A stretch of 44,714 bases of DNA, taken from positions 1 to 44,714 of the forward strand of contig JAAYVI010000054.1 in NCBI GenBank assembly GCA_012517235.1, given 5' to 3'. The stretch comes from Elusimicrobiota bacterium (GTDB taxonomy: Bacteria > Elusimicrobiota > Elusimicrobia > Elusimicrobiales > UBA9959). Positions within the stretch are counted from its first letter, which is position 1, and the number at the start of each line of letters is the position of its first letter. Of the stretch, positions 22,645 through 31,408 are shown one piece after another. The notes under the pieces were generated by a model. That model had not been told where the DNA came from. It searched no databases and saw only the letters and a list, made by a program, of their open reading frames with translations. The translations under genes were made by a program, and so were the position numbers.

Positions 22645-23913
22645 ATGGATAAAATTTCTCTAATTTTATCGGAAATACGAAAAGGCAAGAAAATACCTAA
22701 TTTTTCCAGAGGACGATACGAAATAGCTTTGTCTATTTTCTCTCTTTTTGCTTTTATTTTTGTCAAAGATCTGTACGGAAGCGATTATTATAAGCTTCTT
22801 ATTTCTATGGCCTGTTTTTTGGCTTTTAATCTTTTTTTTAATTTTTTATTGAAAGAAAAGAGCGAAATAGACATAAGATTTTATTTTATAAGCAATATCT
22901 TTAACTGCTTGGCTATTTTTTTTATAATGAGTTATTCCGGAGGAAAAAATTCTTATTTATGGTTTCTTAACCTTTTACCGGTAATGGCTATGTCTTTATC
23001 GGGGGAAGCTTTATATTCTTATCTTTTGATGTTCTTTTCCTTTTCATCTATTTCTTATTTTTATGTAATCGATTTTTCGGGAGATTTTTCCGATTATTTT
23101 TCGCTTATTTTTAAATCGGCCGTAATGGCGGCGGCTTCGGCTTTTATAAAAAGCGGAGCGGAAGCAAGAAAAGTCATCGAAGCGGAATTAGCTTTTAAAA
23201 GAAAACAAGCCGACATGCTTTTGGCCGAAACGGCCAAGTTGTCCTCTCAAAAAACTTCTCAAACGCTTGAAACGGAAAAGACGGATTTTAACGCCGTAGC
23301 TTTGCACGATCTTAAAAATCTCATAAGCGTAATTTATATGATTTCGCAAATAATTCAAAAAGACGAAACTTTTCCGAAAAAAGAAGCCGAAAAACTTTTA
23401 TCGGCCGCATCCTCCGCAGCCAAACTATCCAAATACGCTCTTTCTTTTAGGAAAGAATATGTTTTTTCTCCGCAAAAAATAGATCTGGGAAACTTTGTCA
23501 AGGAAACATGCGGAATATTGGAGTATAAAACAAGAACAAAAAAAATAAAATTGATAAATTCCGTAGACGAAGGAAGATTTTTTATAAATGCCGACAAACT
23601 TAGTTTTCAAAGATCTTTGGCCAATTTAATACTAAATTCTTTTTTAGTTTTGCCGGAAGAGGGGGAAATAAATATAACCGTAACGGATACGGGAGAAAAG
23701 TTAATTTTAAATATTTGCGATAACGGTCCGGGATTTCCCGCGCAAATACTCGACGGAATAAAACCTTATAATACCGGCAGAATAAAAGAGGGCGGAACCG
23801 GATTAGGTTTATATTCGGTTCTTAAGGAAATAGCTAAAAACGGCGGAGAATTTAAAATTTATAACGGAAAAAAAGGCGGCGCCTGCTGCGAAATCATTTT
23901 CCCCAAAGCATAA
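22645..23913 (+). CDS. Membrane sensor histidine kinase
   Basis: Two-component sensor, 422 residues. About six hydrophobic segments span residues 25-170 (a membrane sensor without a large periplasmic loop), followed by a short helical linker. The phosphoacceptor box is ALHDLKNLISVIYMI. The ATPase domain has the N box (LANLILNSF), DNGPGFP and GGTGLGLYSVLKEI. No response regulator is adjacent; the closest receiver is the MBL fusion at 18834-20150, on the other strand. Its stop directly abuts the stop of the convergent uppP. Confidence 0.9.
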   Translation: MDKISLILSEIRKGKKIPNFSRGRYEIALSIFSLFAFIFVKDLYGSDYYKLLISMACFLAFNLFFNFLLKEKSEIDIRFYFISNIFNCLAIFFIMSYSGGKNSYLWFLNLLPVMAMSLSGEALYSYLLMFFSFSSISYFYVIDFSGDFSDYFSLIFKSAVMAAASAFIKSGAEARKVIEAELAFKRKQADMLLAETAKLSSQKTSQTLETEKTDFNAVALHDLKNLISVIYMISQIIQKDETFPKKEAEKLLSAASSAAKLSKYALSFRKEYVFSPQKIDLGNFVKETCGILEYKTRTKKIKLINSVDEGRFFINADKLSFQRSLANLILNSFLVLPEEGEINITVTDTGEKLILNICDNGPGFPAQILDGIKPYNTGRIKEGGTGLGLYSVLKEIAKNGGEFKIYNGKKGGACCEIIFPKA

Positions 23914-24699
23914 TTATTTTGAAGTCAAAAATTTTATCAAGACGCAGCTTCCTAAAATAATTCGATAAATCACAAAAACGCTCATGCCGGCTTTTTTTAG
24001 ATGGGTTAATAAAAATTTTATGGAAAGCATCCCGGCGGCGAAAGAAGAGATGAAAGCCGCCGCTAAATATATATTAAAATCCGCAAAATTTAGCTTTCTA
24101 ATTTCCAAAATTCCCGCGCCCAATATTATCGGACCCGACAAAAGAAAAGAAATTCTTGCCCCATCAAACCTTTTATATCCCAGAAATAAAGCCGCCGATA
24201 TGGTCATACCGGCTCTCGACGCTCCCGGGATTATTGCAAGAGCTTGAGCAAAGCCTATTATCAAAGCGTCTTTCAGCGAAAATGAACTTTCGTCTTTGAA
24301 TTGAGAAGCTTTTCTATCGGCACAATATATCAAAAAGGAAAATAATATCAAAGATAATCCTACGGACTGCGGCGTTCTAAATACTGTTTCGGCCTGTTTT
24401 TCAAATAAAAGCCCCAATATGGCGGCGGGGATGGTAGCGGCGGCTAAAAGCCATAATTTTTTACTCTCTGTGCCGAAAGGAGACTTGGCTGCGGATATTA
24501 CTATTTCCGTCCAGTCTTTTCTAAAAAATATCACTATGGCCAGAAGTGTTCCAATATGAAGCATTACGTCAAAAGCCAAACCTTGATATTCTTTATTTAA
24601 AAAATAGGGAAAAACGGTCAGATGGGCGGAACTTGAAATAGGGAGAAACTCTCCTACGCCCTGCAAAATACCCAAAAAGACTGCTTCGAAAATATTCAT
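23914..24699 (-). CDS. uppP: Undecaprenyl-diphosphatase
   Basis: Integral membrane phosphatase (BacA/UppP) that recycles undecaprenyl diphosphate for peptidoglycan and surface glycan synthesis. The 261 residues carry both signature motifs: GVGEFLPISSSAHL near the N-terminus and PGASRAGMTISAAL in the middle. It is the last gene of the leftward operon ferritin-like - sixA - spoIID - uppP; its ATG overlaps the spoIID stop by 4 nt. Confidence 0.96.
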   Translation of the reverse strand: MNIFEAVFLGILQGVGEFLPISSSAHLTVFPYFLNKEYQGLAFDVMLHIGTLLAIVIFFRKDWTEIVISAAKSPFGTESKKLWLLAAATIPAAILGLLFEKQAETVFRTPQSVGLSLILFSFLIYCADRKASQFKDESSFSLKDALIIGFAQALAIIPGASRAGMTISAALFLGYKRFDGARISFLLSGPIILGAGILEIRKLNFADFNIYLAAAFISSFAAGMLSIKFLLTHLKKAGMSVFVIYRIILGSCVLIKFLTSK

Positions 24700-25829
24700 A
24701 ATTTTCTCCTTACGAGCTTTAAGTCCTTATAATAGTGTTCCAATATTTGATTATAATCGTAGCCTAATTCGGCCATAGCATCGGCGCCGTGCTGACAAAG
24801 TCCGACCCCGTGTCCGTGTCCTTTCCCTTTAAAAACCACATAAAATTTTTCAAAAGAAACGTCAAACATCGCGCTTCTTATCGCTTCCCATCCGAAATAT
24901 CTTCCCGCTATATGGTAAAAATCGATTACCGATATTGTTTTTTCATATTTGCCGGAAACAAATTTTAAAGTTTTTGCTCTGCCGGCCTGCGTTCTTGCGG
25001 AAACGGAAAGACCGGTCAGAGGAAGTTTGGCTTTAAATATTTTTTCTTGAGAAAATTTTTCAAATTTGGAAAATTTTATTTTCGTTCTCCATAAAAATCC
25101 CGGAGCGTTTCTGCAGTAAGGCCTTACGGGCGGACCGTCTTTTACGGATCTCAGGTACGGTTTTTTTTCATAAGGCCAAATTTCCCAGACCGAATCGGTT
25201 ACTCCCCCGCATATGGAATGATAAAATGTCCATGCCGGACGTCCTCTATATTCCAATATCTCTCCTTCGGTTTCTTTTACCGCCTGGGCGGCCTTTGGAG
25301 AAATATTTTCATATCCGTTATACAATTGACAATGAGTATTATCGCAGATATGAAAGCCGCTTTTTTTATGTCTGTCTATGTTTACCAAAGTATATGTTCT
25401 GGCTATTACGGCTTGAGCTTTATAAGCTTCGTAATTTTTAAGATCTCTAATTTCCGCCGATACTACACTTTCCAAATATTTTTCCAGATCGCATATGTTT
25501 ATTATTTTTAGAGAGTTTTTATAAGGTTCTATGTAAATTTTACCGTAATATGTTCTGCTTTTTTTAAAGTAAGAAATCCTGAGTTTCCCTTCCGATTCTA
25601 TGAGAGCTTTTTTTAGTTTTTCGGTCCTATCCGGATATTCGGCGATAAGTTCTTGTCCGCGCGCTGAAATTATGACTCGGCTAAATTTGTTTTTTCCCGA
25701 TACGCATTTGGTTTCACACGATATTTCAGCTTTTGCCGGAGGATTTGAATAAGAAATACCTATTTTTATTTCGCCGCATTCCGACGGTAAATAAAATAAT
25801 GAAAGCGCAAAAATAAGCGCGATTTTCAA
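24696..25829 (-). CDS. SpoIID/LytB domain protein
   Basis: Secreted protein of 377 residues with the SpoIID domain, a lytic transglycosylase fold acting on peptidoglycan. A signal peptide (KIALIFALSLFYLPSECG) precedes an N-terminal beta-rich part. The SpoIID core has LEKYLESVVSAEI, AYKAQAVIARTYTLV, WTFYHSICGGVTDS and GKGHGHGVGLCQHGADAMAELGYDYNQILEHYY. Outside sporulating Firmicutes such proteins are linked to cell-wall remodelling (amidase enhancer, LytB). It overlaps sixA and uppP by 4 nt each. Confidence 0.94.
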   Translation of the reverse strand: MKIALIFALSLFYLPSECGEIKIGISYSNPPAKAEISCETKCVSGKNKFSRVIISARGQELIAEYPDRTEKLKKALIESEGKLRISYFKKSRTYYGKIYIEPYKNSLKIINICDLEKYLESVVSAEIRDLKNYEAYKAQAVIARTYTLVNIDRHKKSGFHICDNTHCQLYNGYENISPKAAQAVKETEGEILEYRGRPAWTFYHSICGGVTDSVWEIWPYEKKPYLRSVKDGPPVRPYCRNAPGFLWRTKIKFSKFEKFSQEKIFKAKLPLTGLSVSARTQAGRAKTLKFVSGKYEKTISVIDFYHIAGRYFGWEAIRSAMFDVSFEKFYVVFKGKGHGHGVGLCQHGADAMAELGYDYNQILEHYYKDLKLVRRKL

Positions 25830-26296
25830 TAATCACCCCCGGAACCGAAAGCCAAAAGTTCTCCTTTTTTATCGTTTTTGTCGGAAATATTTAGAATGGC
25901 GAAACCCGAAGTGGGAAAAGCGATATTTTCTTTATCGCATAAAAAAGAAACAATAAGTCCAATAAGAGGTTGATGTCCTACGGCCAAAATATCTTTCCCT
26001 TCGCCGAAATTAAAGATCGCATTTAAGGCTTTTTCTATGTCCGAATCCGTTAATTCTTCGCATTCTTTTATTATTTTGCATCCTAATGTGTCGGCCGCTA
26101 TTTTCGCAGTCGTCATCGCCCTTAAATAAGGACTTGAAACTATGATGTGAGGTTTAAATCCGAATCGCTTTATTTTGACTGCGGCTAAAAAAACTTCTTT
26201 TTTACCCATATCCGATAAGGGTCTGGCCGAATCTTGAGAAACCTTGGCGGTAAAAATATCTTGAGCGTGACCGTGTCTTAGAAAAACCATTTTCAT
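25826..26296 (-). CDS. sixA: SixA-like phosphohistidine phosphatase
   Basis: Histidine phosphatase superfamily member, 156 residues. It begins MVFLRHGHAQD with the RHG catalytic motif; VSSPYLRAMTTAKIAAD and the second histidine in VGHQPLIGLIVSFL complete the site. SixA enzymes remove phosphate from histidine phosphotransfer proteins, such as ArcB or the PTS protein NPr. The EIIA-containing CNNM fusion earlier in the window suggests that PTS-like phosphorelays exist in this cell. It is translationally coupled to both neighbours. Confidence 0.9.
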   Translation of the reverse strand: MKMVFLRHGHAQDIFTAKVSQDSARPLSDMGKKEVFLAAVKIKRFGFKPHIIVSSPYLRAMTTAKIAADTLGCKIIKECEELTDSDIEKALNAIFNFGEGKDILAVGHQPLIGLIVSFLCDKENIAFPTSGFAILNISDKNDKKGELLAFGSGGDY

Positions 26297-26703
26297 TGCT
26301 TTTTCCCTATTAAAAGGAAATATCGGCTCATTATTTTCAAATGTTTTCTTTCTTGCTCGGCTATTTTCAGAAAAATTTTTCTCTTAATTTCATTTTCGCA
26401 CGATTTGGCGGTTTCTTCGTAAAGCCGGACGCTCTCTTCTTCTCTTTTAATATGCACTAACAGAGTTTTTTTTAGCGAAGAAGACGTAGCGATTTTTCTT
26501 ATGTTGAATTTTATATTCCTTCCGGATATTTCCGATAAAGCTTTTAAGTGATATTCTTCTTCTTCGGCCAATTTTGAAAAAATATCGCCTATCCTTTTAC
26601 CGGAAATTATTTTTTTTGAAAACATTTCGCTTTCTTTTTTATAAAGGGAAATATCCGCTATTTCCTCGTTTGCCAAAGCTTGAATTTGCTTTATGGGTAC
26701 CAT
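26293..26703 (-). CDS. Ferritin-like (rubrerythrin-type) diiron protein
   Basis: A 136-residue four-helix protein. Helices carry EEIADISLYKK, KLAEEEEYHLKALSEI, KREEESVRLYEETAK and KIAEQERKHLKIMSRYF, matching the ExxH diiron motifs of the rubrerythrin/ferritin-like superfamily. No rubredoxin domain is present. Likely role: peroxide or iron handling in an anaerobe. It is first in the leftward operon; TAAAAT sits 6 nt before the ATG. Confidence 0.85.
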   Translation of the reverse strand: MVPIKQIQALANEEIADISLYKKESEMFSKKIISGKRIGDIFSKLAEEEEYHLKALSEISGRNIKFNIRKIATSSSLKKTLLVHIKREEESVRLYEETAKSCENEIKRKIFLKIAEQERKHLKIMSRYFLLIGKKQ

Positions 26704-26709
26704 TTTTAA

Positions 26710-26715
26710 ATTTTA
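26710..26715 (-). promoter_or_regulatory. -10 box of leaderless ferritin-like gene
   Basis: TAAAAT on the minus strand, 6 nt before ATG 26703; no Shine-Dalgarno. Confidence 0.5.
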
Positions 26716-26885
26716 GCATAATGAGAAGTTTATAAAAATAAAAATTTTAACGGGAAACGCCTCTTTTTGTCTCAGAGTTATAAGTTTTTCTAATAACTTG
26801 ATAAATAAGTTTTTTTAATTATAAAAAAAACGTTCATTTATATAGAATTTCTTTAGTTGGTAATTTTTTAAGACGGAGGTCCAAA

Positions 26886-27923
26886 GTGAAATACCATGTG
26901 CTTGAAAAAGAACAGCTGGACTGTTTTATAAAAAGCCTGGCTAAAAAAATGAAAGTGGCAGCTCCCGTTTCGAAAGGGAACGGAAATTACGCTTTTCAAG
27001 AAGTAAAGACGGCCGAGGAAATAGCGACGGAATATATACCGACAATACTTCCTCCGAAAAAATATTTTATGCCGGTCAAGGAAAAAATGCTCGATTTTGA
27101 TTTAAACGGAAAAGAGCCTAAGGAGACCGCGGAACTGGACGCTTGCGAAATGGCAATATTCGGCGTCCATACTTGCGATTTGGCCGGGATACAGTGTCTT
27201 AACATAGTTTTTAACGAAAGGCCGAGAGATTACAATTATCTTATAAGAAAGGAAAATCTTTTCATAATAGGCTTGGAATGCAATAAATATTGCGATTCTT
27301 TTGCGAGCTGCGCTTTGGTTAATTCTCACTTGCCTAACGGAGGATACGACCTCTTCTTTACCGACATCGGGAATAAATATTTGATAAACGTAAACACTCA
27401 AAAAGGAGAAGACTTTGTAGAAAGCATAGGATTGCCCAAGGCTTCCTCTCAGGAAATGTCGGCTTTGGAAAAAGTAAGGGAAGAAAAGAAAAAAGTTTTC
27501 AATCACGAAGTAGACGTGGAGCCTAAAAAAATTCCGGAGATGTTCGAAAAAGTCTATAACAGCAAATTATGGGAAAAAGTCGGGGAAAAATGCGTCTCCT
27601 GCGGAAACTGCACGAACGTATGTCCTACCTGCTACTGCTTCGATATGGACGATTTCATTAATCTCGATCTCAAAACCGGATCGAGAATAAGAAGCTGGGA
27701 TTCCTGCCAATTCGAAACTTTTGCCACCGTGGCCGGCGGGGAAAATTTCAGAGAGGAACGTTCTATGAGGCAAAGACATAGAGTTTATAGAAAATTCAAA
27801 TTCCCCGTAGATAAGTTCAACAGGTTTTTCTGCACGGGCTGCGGCAGATGCTCCAGAACCTGTATGGCGGGCATAAATCTTAAAGAGATTCTTAAAGAAG
27901 TAGCCGAAGAATCGAAATTCTAA
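26886..27923 (+). CDS. hydB: [NiFe] hydrogenase, beta subunit (4Fe-4S electron transfer)
   Basis: Electron-transfer subunit of a sulfhydrogenase-type, group 3b-like cytosolic hydrogenase, 345 residues. The C-terminal third carries two ferredoxin clusters: CVSCGNCTNVCPTC (about 238-252) and CTGCGRCSRTCMAG (about 318-332). Extra cysteines in GVHTCDLAGI and LECNKYCDSFASC are family-typical. It starts with GTG 26886 after GGAGGT. It opens a rightward operon beta-gamma-delta-alpha. The 182-bp region upstream is very A+T-rich, with TAGAAT at 26843-26848 as a possible -10 and inverted arms AGTTAT/ATAACT near 26776-26798. Confidence 0.94.
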   Translation: MKYHVLEKEQLDCFIKSLAKKMKVAAPVSKGNGNYAFQEVKTAEEIATEYIPTILPPKKYFMPVKEKMLDFDLNGKEPKETAELDACEMAIFGVHTCDLAGIQCLNIVFNERPRDYNYLIRKENLFIIGLECNKYCDSFASCALVNSHLPNGGYDLFFTDIGNKYLINVNTQKGEDFVESIGLPKASSQEMSALEKVREEKKKVFNHEVDVEPKKIPEMFEKVYNSKLWEKVGEKCVSCGNCTNVCPTCYCFDMDDFINLDLKTGSRIRSWDSCQFETFATVAGGENFREERSMRQRHRVYRKFKFPVDKFNRFFCTGCGRCSRTCMAGINLKEILKEVAEESKF

Positions 27924-27933
27924 GGAGCCGATT

Positions 27934-28764
27934 ATGGATATAAGAAATTCAAATTGGAGAATAAGAAGAGGCAAAATAATAAATGCCAAACAGATGACGT
28001 CCAGCGAAAAATGGTTTGAAATAGAGCTGGAAGACGGCGAGTTGGATCATGAGCCGGGACAATTTGTTCAAGTCGAACTTTTCGGCATCGGCGAAGTTCC
28101 GATATCGGTTTGCTCTTCTCCCACAAAAAAAGGCAGTTTTGAGCTTACGGTAAGAGCGGCCGGAAGGGTTACAAAAGAAATGCATAAATTGGATAAAGGG
28201 GACTTTATAGCCATAAGAGGACCTTTCGGAAAACCTTTCCCGGTTAGAACAATGGTCGGAAACGACTTGCTTTTCGTCGCCGGGGGATTGGGAATAGCCC
28301 CTTTGAGATCCTTAATAAATTATGTTATGGACAATAGAAGGGAATTCGGAAAAGTTGACATTCTTTTGGGATGCAAATCTCCCAAGGATATGCTTTTTTC
28401 CGACGAAATAGGGAAATGGAGCAAAAGGCTCGACGTTAATTTTGCCTGTACCGTAGATAAAGCGGAGCCGGATTGGAAAGGAAACGTAGGTTTGATTACC
28501 AGCCTCATACCGGGAGTAAATTTAAATCCGGAAAGAACTTATTCGGTAGTCGTAGGTCCTCCGATAATGTATAAATTCGTAATAGCGGAATTGCTTAAAA
28601 AACATATTCCCGAAAGGCACATAGTTCTTTCTTTGGAAAGACATATGAAATGCGGAATGGGAAAATGCGGACATTGCCAAATCGACCATCCGAAAAATTA
28701 CTACTGCTGCAAAGACGGCCCCACTTTTACTTATGACGAAGTAAAAGAGGCGAAAAAACTTTAA
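27934..28764 (+). CDS. hydG: [NiFe] hydrogenase, gamma subunit (FAD/NAD(P) reductase)
   Basis: Diaphorase subunit, 276 residues, linking hydrogen oxidation or evolution to NAD(P)H. It is ferredoxin-reductase-like: a FAD-binding barrel (LTVRAAGRVTKEMHKLDKGDFIAIRGPFG), the nucleotide-binding GGLGIAPLRSL, and a C-terminal 2Fe-2S site of the PyrK type with cysteines in CGMGKCGHCQ and YYCCKDGP. The gene follows hydB by 10 nt with its own AGGAG. This subunit should set the cofactor specificity of the enzyme, but I cannot assign NAD or NADP by eye. Confidence 0.93.
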   Translation: MDIRNSNWRIRRGKIINAKQMTSSEKWFEIELEDGELDHEPGQFVQVELFGIGEVPISVCSSPTKKGSFELTVRAAGRVTKEMHKLDKGDFIAIRGPFGKPFPVRTMVGNDLLFVAGGLGIAPLRSLINYVMDNRREFGKVDILLGCKSPKDMLFSDEIGKWSKRLDVNFACTVDKAEPDWKGNVGLITSLIPGVNLNPERTYSVVVGPPIMYKFVIAELLKKHIPERHIVLSLERHMKCGMGKCGHCQIDHPKNYYCCKDGPTFTYDEVKEAKKL

Positions 28765-28779
28765 TAAAGGGAGAATAAA

Positions 28780-29556
28780 ATGGCAAAAGAAAAAAAAGTT
28801 TCAAATAAACCTAAAGTGGCGTTTTTTGACTTCGCCTGCTGCGAGGGCTGCCAGCTTCAAGTCGCCAATTTGGGAGAATCTCTTCTCGACGTTCTGGGCT
28901 TGATAGATGTCGTGGAATTTAGAGAAGTTATGAGCGAAAAATGGGACAAGGATTACGATGTCGCGATAATAGAAGGTTCCATAACCGATCATCATGCGGA
29001 AGAAAGGATAAAGAAAATAAGAGCCAGAAGCAAGGTTCTTATCGCTTACGGATCCTGCGCGACATTGGGCGGCGTAAACGGAATGAAAAATTCTTTCGAA
29101 CTCGAAGAAATAAGAAAATACGTATACGGAGACAAGTATCACTACTTCGATTCTACTCCCACCAAAGCCGTAGATCAAGTCGTAAAGGTAGATTATTATG
29201 TTCACGGCTGTCCCGTTTATCAGCCCGAATTGGTAGAAGTTCTTAAATGCGCTTTGAGAGGTATTCCTTATTCGGTGCCCGATAAGCCGGTTTGTTCCGA
29301 ATGCAAACTAAACGAAAATGTTTGTCTCTACGACAAGGGAGTAGTTTGCCTCGGACCCTGGACTAAAGCCGGATGCAATTCGTGGTGCACCAATAACGGA
29401 AATTTCTGCTACGGCTGCAGAGGTCTGGTAAAGAACCCGGCAAAAAACGCCGCCAAGGACATAATAGTCAAATATAATTTGGATGAAAAATTGATGAAAA
29501 ATAAATTTGAGATGTATAATAAGGCCAAGGAGGTCTCCAATGAGTCCAAAAAATAA
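28780..29556 (+). CDS. hydD: [NiFe] hydrogenase small (delta) subunit
   Basis: Small subunit carrying the Fe-S relay to the NiFe site, 258 residues. Proximal cluster ligands are CCEGCQ, GSCATLGG and GCPVYQPE. A second set of eight cysteines (CSECKLNENVC, VVCLGPWTKAGC, WCTNN, FCYGC) fits further 4Fe-4S clusters, as in group 3 enzymes. There is no Tat signal, consistent with a cytosolic enzyme. It starts 15 nt after hydG with GGGAG and overlaps hydA by 17 nt. Confidence 0.95.
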   Translation: MAKEKKVSNKPKVAFFDFACCEGCQLQVANLGESLLDVLGLIDVVEFREVMSEKWDKDYDVAIIEGSITDHHAEERIKKIRARSKVLIAYGSCATLGGVNGMKNSFELEEIRKYVYGDKYHYFDSTPTKAVDQVVKVDYYVHGCPVYQPELVEVLKCALRGIPYSVPDKPVCSECKLNENVCLYDKGVVCLGPWTKAGCNSWCTNNGNFCYGCRGLVKNPAKNAAKDIIVKYNLDEKLMKNKFEMYNKAKEVSNESKK

Positions 29557-30871
29557 AGAATTGGATATAAAAGTAGATTATGTTACTCGCGTCGAAGGAC
29601 ACGGCAATATAGTCGTAAACGTAAAAAACGGAAACATAGAAAAATGCGAATTCCACGTAGTGGAGTCACCGAGGCTTTTCGAAGGAATGCTTAGAGGGCG
29701 TTCGATATTCGAAGCTCAGCATATAACTTCGAGAATATGCGGTATTTGCTCATGCGGACATTCTTTGGCTTCGATACAGGCGTCCGAAGACGCTTTGGGT
29801 ATAAATCCCAGCGAACAAACAATAAAACTCAGAAAGCTTCTTTTGGATTATGAGTTTCTTGACAGCCATGTCCTTCATATTTATCTTTTGGCCGCTCCCG
29901 ACGTTTTGGGCGTACCTTCTTTCGTGCCTTTGATAAAAACTCATAATGCGGTGGTAAGAAGAGCTTTGAGAATGAAAAAAATATATAACGATGTTTGCGA
30001 TATTTTGGTCGGCAGACACGTTCATCCCATCACCGCTACCATAGGCGGATTTACCAAACTTCCTTCCGCCAAAGAAATAAGCGCCATGATAGATATGTTA
30101 GAAGGAATTAGAGAGGATATGAACGAAACTCTTTCTTTGTCGGCAAAGCTTAAATTCCCCGAATTTTACAGGGAAACCGAATATGTGGCTTTGGTATCCG
30201 ACGACGGAGAATATCCTCTGCTTATGGGAGATATCGGTTCTTCCGACGGAAAGAGATTTAATAAAAAGGATTACAGAAGCGCCACAAACGAATTCATAGA
30301 TCCGAGATCTTCGGCTAAGTTTACCAAGCTTTCCAGAGAGTCTTATATGGTCGGAGCTTTGGCGAGATTTAACTTAAATTCGGCAAAGCTACATCCGAAA
30401 GCGAAAAAAGCGGCCAAAGAATTGGGCTTTAAGGCTCCCAATTACAATCCTTTTATGAATACCGTCGCTCAGGTCGTAGAACTGGTTCACTGCTACGAAC
30501 ACGCTCTGGACATTCTTAAAGACTTAAAGAAAAACGGAGTGGATTATTCTCAGGAAATAACGGTAGGACTCAACGAAAAGAACAGAGTTCCCGTAAGAGC
30601 CGGAAACGGAGTAGGGGCGGTCGAGGTGCCGAGAGGAATACTGTTCCATAACTATGAAACCGACGAGAAAGGTTTGATAAAAAACGCCAATTGCATTATC
30701 CCGACAAATCAGAACATAAACAACATAGAATACGACTTTATGAAGTTTTTGCCGGAGATAATAAACGAACCGAAAGAAGACATAAGGCTTAAACTTGAAA
30801 TGCTTGTTAGAGCTTATGACCCTTGCATTTCATGTTCGGCCCATTATCTTAACGTAGACTTCGTAGAATAA
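29540..30871 (+). CDS. hydA: [NiFe] hydrogenase large (alpha) subunit
   Basis: Catalytic large subunit, 443 residues, holding the NiFe(CN)2CO site. The N-terminal nickel ligands are in RICGICSCGHS, the C-terminal pair in DPCISCSAH. EGHGNIVV opens the protein. An eight-residue tail (YLNVDFVE) follows the His and is the likely extension removed by the maturation protease at 30935. I choose ATG 29540 because AAGGAGGT lies 6 nt upstream; an earlier in-frame start at 29507 is buried in hydD. The operon ends in a strong terminator. Confidence 0.96.
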   Translation: MSPKNKELDIKVDYVTRVEGHGNIVVNVKNGNIEKCEFHVVESPRLFEGMLRGRSIFEAQHITSRICGICSCGHSLASIQASEDALGINPSEQTIKLRKLLLDYEFLDSHVLHIYLLAAPDVLGVPSFVPLIKTHNAVVRRALRMKKIYNDVCDILVGRHVHPITATIGGFTKLPSAKEISAMIDMLEGIREDMNETLSLSAKLKFPEFYRETEYVALVSDDGEYPLLMGDIGSSDGKRFNKKDYRSATNEFIDPRSSAKFTKLSRESYMVGALARFNLNSAKLHPKAKKAAKELGFKAPNYNPFMNTVAQVVELVHCYEHALDILKDLKKNGVDYSQEITVGLNEKNRVPVRAGNGVGAVEVPRGILFHNYETDEKGLIKNANCIIPTNQNINNIEYDFMKFLPEIINEPKEDIRLKLEMLVRAYDPCISCSAHYLNVDFVE

Positions 30872-30885
30872 AGTCTTCGTTTGAA

Positions 30886-30919
30886 TAAAAAGCCCCGGAT
30901 TTTCCGGGGCTTTTTTATT
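30886..30919 (+). terminator. Intrinsic terminator of hydrogenase operon
   Basis: AAAAAGCCCCGG and CCGGGGCTTTTTT form a strong stem with a short ATTTT-type loop and a T tract. It separates hydA from the maturation protease gene. Confidence 0.93.
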
Positions 30920-30922
30920 TTA

Positions 30923-30928
30923 TAGAAT
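30923..30928 (+). promoter_or_regulatory. -10 box of leaderless maturation protease gene
   Basis: TAGAAT, 6 nt before ATG 30935; it lies just past the terminator, with no Shine-Dalgarno. Confidence 0.5.
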
Positions 30929-30934
30929 ATTTTT

Positions 30935-31408
30935 ATGGAAGATTCGCTTAAAGAAGAATTAAAATTTAAAAATAAAACGATAATAGTCTGCATCGGAAGC
31001 GATTTAAGAGCCGACGACGGTCTAGGCCCTTATGTGGGAAAAAATCTTAAAATAGAAAAAGAAGGTTTAAAAATCATAAACGCTTTTTCGGTGATAGAAA
31101 ATTATGTGGAAGACATAATAAATTACTCGCCTAAAAAACTTATAATAATAGACGCCGCTTTTTTCGGCGGCAAAGAAGGCGAGATTAAAATATTGCCTTT
31201 GGAAAAATTATCTTCTTATAAAATAGTTTCAACCCACAGTTTTCCTCTGGAAGCCGTGCTTAAAATAATAAAACAAGATTTGCCCGAACTTGAAATAAAA
31301 ATACTCGGCGTGCAGCCGAAAGACATAGGGTATAAGGAAGGACTAAGTCTTGCGGTAAAAAAATCGGCCGAAGAAATAATAGAATTTTTTAATAAGGAGT
31401 TTTTATGA
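30935..31408 (+). CDS. Hydrogenase maturation protease (HycI type)
   Basis: Endopeptidase (157 residues) that cuts the C-terminal tail of the large subunit after nickel insertion. Family features: VCIGSDLRADDGLGPYVG near the start, IIDAAFFGGKEGEI with the nickel-sensing Asp, and STHSFPLEAVLKII with the conserved His. VQPKDIGYKEGLS is typical of HycI. It is separated from the structural operon by a terminator and has its own -10 six bases from the ATG. Its stop overlaps the next start by 4 nt. Confidence 0.93.
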   Translation: MEDSLKEELKFKNKTIIVCIGSDLRADDGLGPYVGKNLKIEKEGLKIINAFSVIENYVEDIINYSPKKLIIIDAAFFGGKEGEIKILPLEKLSSYKIVSTHSFPLEAVLKIIKQDLPELEIKILGVQPKDIGYKEGLSLAVKKSAEEIIEFFNKEFL

